Origin: Ulva prolifera
Taxonomy: Eukaryota > Chlorophyta > Ulvophyceae > Ulvales > Ulvaceae
Assembly: GCA_023078555.1 (NCBI GenBank)
Contig: JALAAN010000010.1
Coordinates: forward strand, 620,001-684,000
Length of the DNA: 64,000 bases
Reading direction: 5' to 3'
Below, piece by piece: positions 1 through 11,244 of this stretch. The notes below the pieces were generated by a model. The model had not been told where the DNA came from. It saw nothing but the letters and a program-made list of their open reading frames with translations, and did not search any database. Each line of letters opens with the position of its first letter. Position 1 is the stretch's first letter. The position numbers and the translations under genes were made by a program.

Positions 1-61
1 ATGTGGTGTAGAAGTTTGGAGGCAATCAAGTGATAAGTCAGGGCTAGGGCTGCTATTAATG

Positions 62-599
62 TTGAAATGGCAGCACGCTCTCCCGCCACTCATGCAGAAA
101 TCTCGCCCTCGCAAAAACAGGTTCCCAACCTCACGTTAGGGGCTGAATCTTTGCACATGATGCTATCTATGTCAAATTAATGTGATGTGAGGGTTTGGAG
201 GCAATCAAGTGATAACTCAGGGCTAGGGCTGCTTTAAATGTTGAAATGGCAGCGTGCTCCCAAGCCACTCATGCAGAAATCTCGCACCTCACAAAAACAG
301 GTTCCCATCCTCACCTTAGGGGCTGAATCTTTGCACATGATGCTCTCTATGTCAAAGGAATGTGGTGTAGAAGTTTGGAGGCAATCAAGTGATAAGTCAG
401 GGCTAGGGCTGCTATCAATGTTGAAATGGCAGCACGCTCTCCCGCCACTCATGCAGAAATCTCGCCCTCGCAAAAACAGGTTCCCAACCTCACGTTAGGG
501 GCTGAATCTTTGCACATGATGCTATCTATGTCAAATTAATGTGATGTGAGGGTTTGGAGGCAATCAAGTGATAACTCAGGGCTAGGGCTGCTTTAAATG
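62..599 (+). repeat. 359 bp dimer (diverged plus standard monomer), example at the window start
   Basis: Two monomer classes alternate here. The diverged class carries GTCAAATTAATGTGATGTGA, GATAACTCAGGG and GCTTTAAATG where the standard class has GTCAAAGGAATGTGGT, GATAAGTCAGGG and CTATCAATG. Together they make a 359 bp period. The same dimer recurs near 27.4-27.9, 29.2-29.7, 30.5-31.8, 37.1-38.5, 39.3-40.6, 44.3-45.3, 46.5-47.6, 51.7-52.7, 53.9-54.9 and 56.6-57.7 kb. The diverged class introduces TAA stops on the plus strand, so it interrupts the otherwise open frames. Confidence 0.85.
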
Positions 600-2655
600 T
601 TGAAATGGCAGCGTGCTCCCATGCCACTCATGCAGAAATCTCGCACCTTACAAAAACAGGTTCCCAACCTCACCTTAGGGGCTGAATCTTTGCACATGAT
701 GCTCTCTATGTCAAAGGAATGTGGTGTAGAAGTTTGGAGGCAATCAAGTGATAAGTCAGGGCTAGGGCTGCTATCAATGTTGAAATGGCAGCGCGCTCTC
801 CCGCCACTCATGCAGAAATCCCGCGCCTCACAAAAACAGGTTCCCAACCTCACGTTAGGGGCTGAATCTTTGCACATGATGCTCTCTTTGTCAAAGGAAT
901 GTGGTCTAGAAGTTTGGAGGCAATCAAGTGATAAGTCAGGGCAAGGGTTGCTATCAATGTTGAAAAGGCAGCGCGCTCTCCCGCCCCTCATGCAGAAATC
1001 CCGCGCCTCACAAAAACAGGTTCCCAACCTCACGTTAGGGGCTGAATCTTTGCACATGATGCTCTCTATGTCAAAGGAATGTGGTCTAGAAGTTTGGAGG
1101 CAATCAAGTGACAAGTCAGGGCAAGGGCTGCTATCAATGTTGAAATGGCAGCGCGCTCTCCCGCCACTCATGCAGAAATCCCGCGCTTCACAAAAATAGG
1201 TTCCCAACCTCACGTTAGGGGCTGAATCTTTGCACATGATACTCTCTATGTCACAGGAATGTGGTCTAGAAGTTTGGAGGCAGTCAAGTGATAAGTCAGG
1301 GCAAGGGCTCCTATCAATGTTGAAATGGCAGCGCGCTCTCCCGCCACTCATGCAGAAATCTCGCGCCTCACAAAAACATGTTCCCAACCTCACGTTAGGG
1401 GCTGAATCTTTGCACATGATGCTCTCTATGTCAAAGGAATGTGGTGTAGAAGTTTGGAGGCAATCAAGTGATAAGTCAGGGCTAGGGCTGCCATCAATGT
1501 TGAAATGGCAGCGTGCTCCCATGCCACTCATGCAGAAATCCCGCGCCTCACAAAAACATGTTCCCAACATCACGTTAGGGGCTGAATCTTTGCACATGAT
1601 GCTCTCTATGTCAAAGGAATGTGGTATAGAAGGTTGGAGGCAATCAAGTGATAAGTCAGGGCTAGGGCTGCTATCAATGTTGAAATGGCAGCGTGCTCCC
1701 ATGCCCCTCATGCAGAAATCTCGCACCTCACAAAAACAGGTTCCCAACCTCACCTTAGGGGCTGAATCTTTGCACATGATGCTCTCTATGTCAAAGGAAT
1801 GTGGTGTAGAAGTTTGGAGGCAATCAAGTGATAAGTCAGGGCTAGGGCTGCTATCAATGTTGACATGGCAGCGCGCTCTCCCGCCACTCATGCAGAAATC
1901 CCGCGCCTCACAAAAACAGGTTCCCAACCTCACGTTAGGGGCTGAATCTTTGCACATGATGCTCTCTTTGTCAAAGGAATGTGGTCTAGAAGTTTGGAGG
2001 CAATCAAGTGATAAGTCAGGGCAAGGGTTGCTATCAATGTTGAAAAGGCAGCGCGCTCTCCCCGCCCCTCATGCAGAAATCCCGCGCCTCACAAAAACAG
2101 GTTCCCAACCTCACGTTAGGGGCTGAATCTTTGCACATGATACTCTCTATGTCAACGGAATGTGGTGTAGAAGTTTGGAGGCAATCAAGTGATAAGTCAG
2201 GGCAAGGGCTGCTATCAATGTTGAAAAGGCAGCGCGCTCTCCCGCCCCTCATGCAGAAATCTCGCCCTCACAAAAACAGGTTCCCAACCTCACGTTAGGG
2301 GCTGAATCTTTGCACATGATGCTCTCTATGTCAAAGGAATGTGGTGTAGAAGTTTGGAGGCAATCAAGTGATAAGTCAGGGCTAGGGCTGCTATCAATGT
2401 TGAAATGGCAGCTGGCTCCCATGCCACTCATGCAAAAATCTCGCGCCTCACAAAAACATGTTCCCAACCTCATTTTTGAAGCTGAATCTTTGCACATGAT
2501 GCTCTCTATGTCACAGGAATGTGGTCTAGAAGTTTGGAGGCAATCAAGTGACAAGTCAGGGCAAGGGCTGCTATCAATGTTGAAATGGCAGCGCGCTCTC
2601 CCGCCACACATGCAGAAATCCCGCGCCTCACAAAAACATGTTCCCAACCTCACGT

Positions 2656-5600
2656 TAGGGGCTGAATCTTTGCACATGATGCTCTCTATGTCAAAGGAAT
2701 GTGGTCTAGAAGTTTGGAGGCAATCAAGTGATAAGTCAGGGCTAGGGCGGCCATCAAAGTTGAAATGGCAGCGTGCTCCCATGCCACTCATGCAGAAATC
2801 CCGCGCCTCACAAAAACAGGTTCCCAACCTCACGTTCGGGGCTGAATCTTTGCACATGATGCTCTCTATGTCAAAGGAATGTGGTGTAGAAGTTTGGAGG
2901 CAATCAAGTGATAAGTCAGGGCAAGGGTTGCTATCAATGTTGAAAAGGCAGCGCGCTCTCCCGCCCCTCATGCAGAAATCCCGCGCCTCACAAAAACAGG
3001 TTCCCAACCTCACGTTTGGGGCTGAATCTTTGCACATGATACTCTCTATGTCAAAGGAATGTCATGTAGAAGTTTGGAGGCAATCAAGTGATAAGTCAGG
3101 GCTAGGGCTGCTATCAATGTTGAAATGGCAGCACGCTCTCCCGCCACTCATGCAGAAATCTCGCCCTCGCAAAAACAGGTTCCCAACCTCACGTTAGGGG
3201 CTGAATCTTTGCACATGATGCTATCTATGTCAAATTAATGTGATGTGAGGGTTTGGAGGCAATCAAGTGATAACTCAGGGCTAGGGCTGCTTTAAATGTT
3301 GAAATGGCAGCGTGCTCCCATGCCACTCATGCAGAAATCTCGCACCTCACAAAAACAGGTTCCCAACCTCACCTTAGGGGCTGAATCTTTGCACATGATG
3401 CTCTCTATGTCAAAGGAATGTGGTGTAGAAGTTTGGAGGCAATCAAGTGATAAGTCAGGGCTAGGGCTGCTATCAATGATGAAATGGCAGCGCGCTCTCC
3501 CGCCACTCATGCAGAAATCCCGCGCCTCACAAAAACAGGTTCCCAACCTCACGGTAGGGGCTGAATCTTTGCACATGATGCTCTCTTTGTCAAAGGAATG
3601 TGGTCTAGAAATTTGGAGGCAATCAAGTGATAAGTCAGGGCTAGGGCTGCTATCAATGTTGAAATGGCAGCTGGCTCCCATGCCACTCATGCAAAAATCT
3701 CGCGCCTCACAAAAACATGTTCCCAACCTCATTTTTGAGGCTGAATCTTTGCACATGATGCTCTCTATGTCACAGGAATGTGGTCTAGAAGTTTGGAGGC
3801 AATCAAGTGACAAGTCAGGGCAAGGGCTGCTATCAATGTTGAAATGGCAGCGCGCTCTCCCGCCACACATGCAGAAATCCCGCGCCTCACAAAAACATGT
3901 TCCCAACCTCACGTTAGGGGCTGAATCTTTGCACATGATGCTCTCTATGTCAAAGGAATGTGGTCTAGAAGTTTGGAGGCAATCAAGTGATAAGTCAGGG
4001 CTAGGGCGGCCATCAAAGTTGAAATGGCAGCGTGCTCCCATGCCACTCATGCAGAAATCCCGCGCCTCACAAAAACATGTTCACAACATCACGTTAGGGG
4101 CTGAATCTTTGCACATGATGCTCTCTATGTCAAAGGAATGTGGTCTAGAAGTTTGGAGGCAATCAAGTGACAAGTCAGGGCAAGGGTTGCTATCAATGTT
4201 GAAATGGCAGCGCGCTCTCCCGCCCCTCATGCAGAAATCTCGCCCTCACAAAAACAGGTTCCCAACCTCACGTTCGGGGCTGAATCTTTGCACATGATGC
4301 TCTCTATGTCAAAGGAATGTGGTGTAGAAGTTTGGAGGCAATCAAGTGATAAGTCAGGGCAAGGGCTCCTATCAATGTTGAAATGGCAGCGCGCTCTCCC
4401 GCCACTCATGCAGAAATCTCGCCCTCACAAAAACAGGTTCCCAACCTCACGTTAGGGGCTGAATCTTTGCACATGATGCTCTCTATGTCAAAGGAATGTG
4501 GTCTAGAAGTTTGGAGGCAATCAAGTGACAAGTCAGGGCAAGGGTTGCTATCAATGTTGAAATGGCAGCGCGCTCTCCCGCCCCTCATGCAGAAATCTCG
4601 CCCTCACAAAAACAGGTTCCCAACCTCACGTTCGGGGCTGAATCTTTGCACATGATGCTCTCTATGTCAAAGGAATGTGGTGTAGAAGTTTGGAGGCAAT
4701 CAAGTGATAAGTCAGGGCAAGGGCTCCTATCAATGTTGAAATGGCAGCGCGCTCTCCCGCCACTCATGCAGAAATCTCGCCCTCACAAAAACAGGTTCCC
4801 AACCTCACGGTAGGGGCTGAATCTTTGCACATGATGCTCTCTATGTCAAAGGAATGTGGTCTAGAAGTTTGGAGGCAATCAAGTGATAAGTCAGGGCTAG
4901 GGCGGCCATCAAAGTTGAAATGGCAGCGTGCTCCCATGCCACTCATGCAGAAATCCCGCGCCTCACAAAAACAGGTTCCCAACCTCACGTTCGGGGCTGA
5001 ATCTTTGCACATGATGCTCTCTATGTCAAAGGAATGTGGTGTAGAAGTTTGGAGGCAATCAAGTGATAAGTCAGGGCAAGGGTTGCTATCAATGTTGAAA
5101 AGGCAGCGCGCTCTCCCGCCCCTCATGCAGAAATCCCGCGCCTCACAAAAACAGGTTCCCAACCTCACGTTTGGGGCTGAATCTTTGCACATGATACTCT
5201 CTATGTCAAAGGAATGTCATGTAGAAGTTTGGAGGCAATCAAGTGATAAGTCAGGGCTAGGGCTGCTATCAATGTTGAAATGGCAGCACGCTCTCCCGCC
5301 ACTCATGCAGAAATCTCGCCCTCGCAAAAACAGGTTCCCAACCTCACGTTAGGGGCTGAATCTTTGCACATGATGCTATCTATGTCAAATTAATGTGATG
5401 TGAGGGTTTGGAGGCAATCAAGTGATAACTCAGGGCTAGGGCTGCTTTAAATGTTGAAATGGCAGCGTGCTCCCATGCCACTCATGCAGAAATCTCGCAC
5501 CTCACAAAAACAGGTTCCCAACCTCACCTTAGGGGCTGAATCTTTGCACATGATGCTCTCTATGTCAAAGGAATGTGGTGTAGAAGTTTGGAGGCAATCA

Positions 5601-6965
5601 AGTGATAAGTCAGGGCTAGGGCTGCTATCAATGATGAAATGGCAGCGCGCTCTCCCGCCACTCATGCAGAAATCCCGCGCCTCACAAAAACAGGTTCCCA
5701 ACCTCACGGTAGGGGCTGAATCTTTGCACATGATGCTCTCTTTGTCAAAGGAATGTGGTCTAGAAATTTGGAGGCAATCAAGTGATAAGTCAGGGCTAGG
5801 GCTGCTATCAATGTTGAAATGGCAGCTGGCTCCCATGCCACTCATGCAAAAATCTCGCGCCTCACAAAAACATGTTCCCAACCTCATTTTTGAGGCTGAA
5901 TCTTTGCACATGATGCTCTCTATGTCACAGGAATGTGGTCTAGAAGTTTGGAGGCAATCAAGTGACAAGTCAGGGCAAGGGCTGCTATCAATGTTGAAAT
6001 GGCAGCGCGCTCTCCCGCCACACATGCAGAAATCCCGCGCCTCACAAAAACATGTTCCCAACCTCACGTTAGGGGCTGAATCTTTGCACATGATGCTCTC
6101 TATGTCAAAGGAATGTGGTCTAGAAGTTTGGAGGCAATCAAGTGATAAGTCAGGGCTAGGGCGGCCATCAAAGTTGAAATGGCAGCGTGCTCCCATGCCA
6201 CTCATGCAGAAATCCCGCGCCTCACAAAAACATGTTCACAACATCACGTTAGGGGCTGAATCTTTGCACATGATGCTCTCTATGTCAAAGGAATGTGGTC
6301 TAGAAGTTTGGAGGCAATCAAGTGACAAGTCAGGGCAAGGGTTGCTATCAATGTTGAAATGGCAGCGCGCTCTCCCGCCCCTCATGCAGAAATCTCGCCC
6401 TCACAAAAACAGGTTCCCAACCTCACGTTCGGGGCTGAATCTTTGCACATGATGCTCTCTATGTCAAAGGAATGTGGTGTAGAAGTTTGGAGGCAATCAA
6501 GTGATAAGTCAGGGCAAGGGCTCCTATCAATGTTGAAATGGCAGCGCGCTCTCCCGCCACTCATGCAGAAATCTCGCCCTCACAAAAACAGGTTCCCAAC
6601 CTCACGTTAGGGGCTGAATCTTTGCACATGATGCTCTCTATGTCAAAGGAATGTGGTCTAGAAGTTTGGAGGCAATCAAGTGACAAGTCAGGGCAAGGGT
6701 TGCTATCAATGTTGAAATGGCAGCGCGCTCTCCCGCCCCTCATGCAGAAATCTCGCCCTCACAAAAACAGGTTCCCAACCTCACGTTCGGGGCTGAATCT
6801 TTGCACATGATGCTCTCTATGTCAAAGGAATGTGGTGTAGAAGTTTGGAGGCAATCAAGTGATAAGTCAGGGCAAGGGCTCCTATCAATGTTGAAATGGC
6901 AGCGCGCTCTCCCGCCACTCATGCAGAAATCTCGCCCTCACAAAAACAGGTTCCCAACCTCACGT
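2656..6965 (+). repeat. Two tandem copies of a 2,155 bp higher-order repeat (12 monomers each)
   Basis: Unit one spans 2656-4810 and unit two 4811-6965, exactly adjacent. Comparison at an offset of 2,155 bp shows the same series of variant monomers, including rare ones (CTCATTTTTGAGG, GGGCGGCCATCAAAG, CTCACGGTAGGGG, GGAATGTCATGTAG). I found no internal difference in the stretches I compared. The edges are set by mismatches at 2655/4810 and 4810/6965. A shorter third copy lies at about 8390-10285, offset 3,411 bp from unit two, with one noted change (GCAGCATGCTCCC near 9595). This is typical of recent unequal exchange or segmental amplification. Confidence 0.85.
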
Positions 6966-8389
6966 TAGGGGCTGAATCTTTGCACATGATGCTCTCTATG
7001 TCAAAGGAATGTGGTCTAGAAGTTTGGAGGCAATCAAGTGACAAGTCAGGGCTAGGGCTGCTTTAAATGTTGAAATGGCAGCGTGCTCCCATGCCACTCA
7101 TGCAGAAATCTCGCACCTCACAAAAACAGGTTCCCAACCTCACCTTAGGGGCTGAATCTTTGCACATGATGCTCTCTATGTCAAAGGAATGTGGTGTAGA
7201 AGTTTGGAGGCAATCAAGTGATAAGTCAGGGCTAGGGCTGCTATCAATGTTGAAATGGCAGCGCGCTCTCCCGCCACTCATGCAGAAATCCCGCGCCTCA
7301 CAAAAACAGGTTCCCAACCTCACGTTAGGGGCTGAATCTTTGCACATGATGCTCTCTTTGTCAAAGGAATGTGGTCTAGAAGTTTGGAGGCAATCAAGTG
7401 ATAAGTCAGGGCAAGGGTTGCTATCAATGTTGAAAAGGCAGCGCGCTCTCCCGCCCCTCATGCAGAAATCCCGCGCCTCACAAAAACAGGTTCCCAACCT
7501 CACGTTTGGGGCTGAATCTTTGCACATGATACTCTCTATGTCAAAGGAATGTGGTGTAGAAGTTTGGAGGCAATCAAGTGATAAGTCAGGGCAAGGGCTG
7601 CTATCAATGTTGAAAAGGCAGCGCGCTCTCCCGCCCCTCATGCAGAAATCTCGCCCTCACAAAAACAGGTTCCCAACCTCACGTTAGGGGCTGAATCTTT
7701 GCACATGATGCTCTCTATGTCAAAGGAATGTGGTGTAGAAGTTTGGAGGCAATCAAGTGATAAGTCAGGGCTAGGGCTGCCATCAATGTTGAAATGGCAG
7801 CGTGCTCCCATGCCACTCATGCAGAAATCCCGCGCCTCACAAAAACATGTTCCCAACATCACGTTAGGGGCTGAATCTTTGCACATGATGCTCTCTATGT
7901 CAAAGGAATGTGCTCTAGAAGTTTGGAGGCAATCAAGTGATAAGTCAGGGCTAGGGCTGCTATCAATGTTGAAATGGCAGCGTGCTCCCATGCCCCTCAT
8001 GCAGAAATCTCGCCCTCACAAAAACAGGTTCCCAACCTCACGTTCGGGGCTGAATCTTTGCACATGATGCTCTCTATGTCAAAGGAATGTGGTGTAGAAG
8101 TTTGGAGGCAATCAAGTGATAAGTCAGGGCAAGGGCTCCTATCAATGTTGAAATGGCAGCGCGCTCTCCCGCCACTCATGCAGAAATCTCGCCCTCACAA
8201 AAACAGGTTCCCAACCTCACGTTAGGGGCTGAATCTTTGCACATGATGCTCTCTATGTCAAAGGAATGTGGTCTAGAAGTTTGGAGGCAATCAAGTGACA
8301 AGTCAGGGCAAGGGTTGCTATCAATGTTGAAATGGCAGCGCGCTCTCCCGCCCCTCATGCAGAAATCTCGCCCTCACAAAAACAGGTTC

Positions 8390-10285
8390 CCAACCTCACG
8401 TTCGGGGCTGAATCTTTGCACATGATGCTCTCTATGTCAAAGGAATGTGGTGTAGAAGTTTGGAGGCAATCAAGTGATAAGTCAGGGCAAGGGTTGCTAT
8501 CAATGTTGAAAAGGCAGCGCGCTCTCCCGCCCCTCATGCAGAAATCCCGCGCCTCACAAAAACAGGTTCCCAACCTCACGTTTGGGGCTGAATCTTTGCA
8601 CATGATACTCTCTATGTCAAAGGAATGTCATGTAGAAGTTTGGAGGCAATCAAGTGATAAGTCAGGGCTAGGGCTGCTATCAATGTTGAAATGGCAGCAC
8701 GCTCTCCCGCCACTCATGCAGAAATCTCGCCCTCGCAAAAACAGGTTCCCAACCTCACGTTAGGGGCTGAATCTTTGCACATGATGCTATCTATGTCAAA
8801 TTAATGTGATGTGAGGGTTTGGAGGCAATCAAGTGATAACTCAGGGCTAGGGCTGCTTTAAATGTTGAAATGGCAGCGTGCTCCCATGCCACTCATGCAG
8901 AAATCTCGCACCTCACAAAAACAGGTTCCCAACCTCACCTTAGGGGCTGAATCTTTGCACATGATGCTCTCTATGTCAAAGGAATGTGGTGTAGAAGTTT
9001 GGAGGCAATCAAGTGATAAGTCAGGGCTAGGGCTGCTATCAATGATGAAATGGCAGCGCGCTCTCCCGCCACTCATGCAGAAATCCCGCGCCTCACAAAA
9101 ACAGGTTCCCAACCTCACGGTAGGGGCTGAATCTTTGCACATGATGCTCTCTTTGTCAAAGGAATGTGGTCTAGAAATTTGGAGGCAATCAAGTGATAAG
9201 TCAGGGCTAGGGCTGCTATCAATGTTGAAATGGCAGCTGGCTCCCATGCCACTCATGCAAAAATCTCGCGCCTCACAAAAACATGTTCCCAACCTCATTT
9301 TTGAGGCTGAATCTTTGCACATGATGCTCTCTATGTCACAGGAATGTGGTCTAGAAGTTTGGAGGCAATCAAGTGACAAGTCAGGGCAAGGGCTGCTATC
9401 AATGTTGAAATGGCAGCGCGCTCTCCCGCCACACATGCAGAAATCCCGCGCCTCACAAAAACATGTTCCCAACCTCACGTTAGGGGCTGAATCTTTGCAC
9501 ATGATGCTCTCTATGTCAAAGGAATGTGGTCTAGAAGTTTGGAGGCAATCAAGTGATAAGTCAGGGCTAGGGCGGCCATCAAAGTTGAAATGGCAGCATG
9601 CTCCCATGCCACTCATGCAGAAATCCCGCGCCTCACAAAAACATGTTCACAACATCACGTTAGGGGCTGAATCTTTGCACATGATGCTCTCTATGTCAAA
9701 GGAATGTGGTCTAGAAGTTTGGAGGCAATCAAGTGACAAGTCAGGGCAAGGGTTGCTATCAATGTTGAAATGGCAGCGCGCTCTCCCGCCCCTCATGCAG
9801 AAATCTCGCCCTCACAAAAACAGGTTCCCAACCTCACGTTCGGGGCTGAATCTTTGCACATGATGCTCTCTATGTCAAAGGAATGTGGTGTAGAAGTTTG
9901 GAGGCAATCAAGTGATAAGTCAGGGCAAGGGCTCCTATCAATGTTGAAATGGCAGCGCGCTCTCCCGCCACTCATGCAGAAATCTCGCCCTCACAAAAAC
10001 AGGTTCCCAACCTCACGTTAGGGGCTGAATCTTTGCACATGATGCTCTCTATGTCAAAGGAATGTGGTCTAGAAGTTTGGAGGCAATCAAGTGACAAGTC
10101 AGGGCAAGGGTTGCTATCAATGTTGAAATGGCAGCGCGCTCTCCCGCCCCTCATGCAGAAATCTCGCCCTCACAAAAACAGGTTCCCAACCTCACGTTCG
10201 GGGCTGAATCTTTGCACATGATGCTCTCTATGTCAAAGGAATGTGGTGTAGAAGTTTGGAGGCAATCAAGTGATAAGTCAGGGCA
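8390..10285 (+). repeat. Third, truncated copy of the 2,155 bp higher-order unit
   Basis: This block matches about 4979-6874 at an offset of 3,411 bp and carries the same diagnostic monomers (CATGTAGAAG variant, CTCATTTTTGAGG variant, GGGCGGCCATCAAAG variant). It lacks the beginning of the unit and diverges after about 10285, where the downstream monomer reads CAAGGGTTGCTATC instead of CAAGGGCTCCTATC. A base change near 9599 (GCATGCTCCC for GCGTGCTCCC) separates it from the other two copies. Confidence 0.75.
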
Positions 10286-10683
10286 AGGGTTGCTATCAAT
10301 GTTGAAAAGGCAGCGCGCTCTCCCGCCCCTCATGCAGAAATCCCGCGCCTCACAAAAACAGGTTCCCAACCTCACGTTTGGGGCTGAATCTTTGCACATG
10401 ATACTCTCTATGTCAAAGGAATGTCATGTAGAAGTTTGGAGGCAATCAAGTGATAAGTCAGGGCTAGGGCTGCTATCAATGTTGAAATGGCAGCACGCTC
10501 TCCCGCCACTCATGCAGAAATCTCGCCCTCGCAAAAACAGGTTCCCAACCTCACGTTAGGGGCTGAATCTTTGCACATGATGCTCTCTATGTCAAATTAA
10601 TGTGATGTGAGGGTTTGGAGGCAATCAAGTGATAACTCAGGGCTAGGGCTGCTTTAAATGTTGAAATGGCAGCGTGCTCCCAA

Positions 10684-10971
10684 TGTTGTGGGATATCCGT
10701 ATCTGGGGATCCAAGAATATAGATGACATAATCAAGGGAGGAGTCATCTAACAAAGGACTCGTTGCTTCAGGTGAGCCCCAGTGGTAGAGCATGTAGTGT
10801 GTACTCATGAGGTCACCGGTTCAATTCTTACTTTCATTTCTGCCGCGCGACTTTACGCGATGGCAAGGTACGCTCCCCTCCACGTCGTCATGCACAGTCA
10901 GCATGCTTACCAGCTCAGGCACGCGCATTAACCCCTGTGCACACTCGATGAGACTAACACGCGTCTTGACA
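10684..10971 (+). repeat. 5' LTR of the TRIM-like element (288 bp)
   Basis: The LTR begins TGTTGTGGGATATCCG and ends CGCGTCTTGACA. It matches the 3' LTR at a constant offset of 561 bp, with no difference found by direct comparison. It contains a tRNA-like A-box/B-box pair (described separately). No TATA box stands out. Confidence 0.93.
10775..10828 (+). promoter_or_regulatory. tRNA-type A box and B box inside the 5' LTR
   Basis: Positions 10775-10791 read AGCCCCAGTGGTAGAGC, close to the tRNA D-arm/A-box sequence (CNCAGTGGTAGAGC part almost exact). Positions 10818-10828 read GGTTCAATTCT, one base from the B-box consensus GGTTCRANNCC. The 30-odd bases between the boxes match the spacing inside a tRNA gene. 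CTCATGA at 10804-10810 resembles a CAT anticodon loop, but stems do not pair well and the 3' acceptor side is not visible, so this is not a functional tRNA. It is best read as a degenerate tRNA-derived segment that could act as an internal RNA polymerase III promoter. No T-run terminator is obvious nearby. Confidence 0.6.
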
Positions 10972-11000
10972 GGTATCGGTGAGCAGACTTCGTAATCTGC
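10972..11000 (+). other. Possible primer-binding site and adjoining small hairpin
   Basis: The internal region opens with GGTATCGGTGAGC immediately after the LTR. This resembles the TGGTATCAGAGC site complementary to initiator tRNA-Met in many retrotransposons, but lacks the first T and has internal mismatches. A 5 bp stem (GCAGA 10983-10987, TCTGC 10996-11000) with an 8-base loop follows, looking like an anticodon arm. The position is right for a primer site; the identity of the primer tRNA is not established. Confidence 0.4.
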
Positions 11001-11233
11001 CTTACAGCTTCCATCTTCCTTACACCTTCCGATGTGTGAGCTCCTCCCGAGCGATCGCATCCCAGTCAGCATAGCTCTCGAGCTTAAGGGAGTCCCAGTT
11101 ATATGAGTTCGGTTACAGCGGGTTGGGCCCCCGTGGACTCGGGACGCGAAGAGAAGGTTCCAACATTCCATCAGGAGTATCGAAGATATCCCACAGTTAT
11201 CAGATCTGGATCTCCCTGCGCTCGATCCTCGTT

Positions 11234-11244
11234 AAGGGGGGAAG
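11234..11244 (+). other. Polypurine tract of the TRIM-like element
   Basis: AAGGGGGGAAG directly abuts the first T of the 3' LTR. This is the expected place and composition of the plus-strand primer for reverse transcription, and it fixes the element's orientation as plus. Confidence 0.85.

Larger units (their letters stand above)
1..10683 (+). repeat. 179/180 bp satellite array, segment 1
   Basis: This is a head-to-tail satellite with a monomer of 180 bp, or 179 bp in a sub-class. The landmark TTGAAATGGCAGCG recurs at 600, 780, 960, 1140, 1320, 1500, 1680 and 1860. Other constant landmarks are CTCATGCAGAAATC, GGCTGAATCTTTGCACATGA and TTTGGAGGCAATCAAGTGA. The 179 bp form reads TCTCGCCCTCGC or TCTCGCCCTCAC where the 180 bp form has TCTCGCACCTCAC or CCCGCGCCTCAC. 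Variation between monomers is mostly single-base and shared among copies. All monomers point the same way. The segment includes three copies of a 2,155 bp higher-order unit, the last one partial. No gene is supported in this stretch; open frames across it are by-products of a period divisible by three. The array begins before base 1. Confidence 0.97.
10972..11244 (+). other. Non-coding internal region of the TRIM-like element
   Basis: These 273 bp lie between the LTRs. They hold the putative primer site at the left and the purine tract at the right. I see no retroviral-type protein motif and no frame long enough for one, so the region is interpreted as packaging/priming sequence only. Confidence 0.8.

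Noticed and set aside
593-1957. Long open frames through the satellite on both strands (up to 454 codons minus, 333 codons plus) as genes
   Set aside because: They exist only because the monomer is 180 bp. Both strands are open at the same time, 179 bp monomers break the frame, changes between copies are not concentrated at silent sites, and no domain is recognisable.
1-10683. CRISPR array
   Set aside because: There are no unique spacers; the complete 179/180 bp unit repeats, and it is interrupted by eukaryotic-type transposons.
10771-10840. Functional tRNA gene in the LTR
   Set aside because: The A and B boxes are good, but the anticodon, T and acceptor stems do not pair, so only a tRNA-derived or promoter-like segment is claimed.
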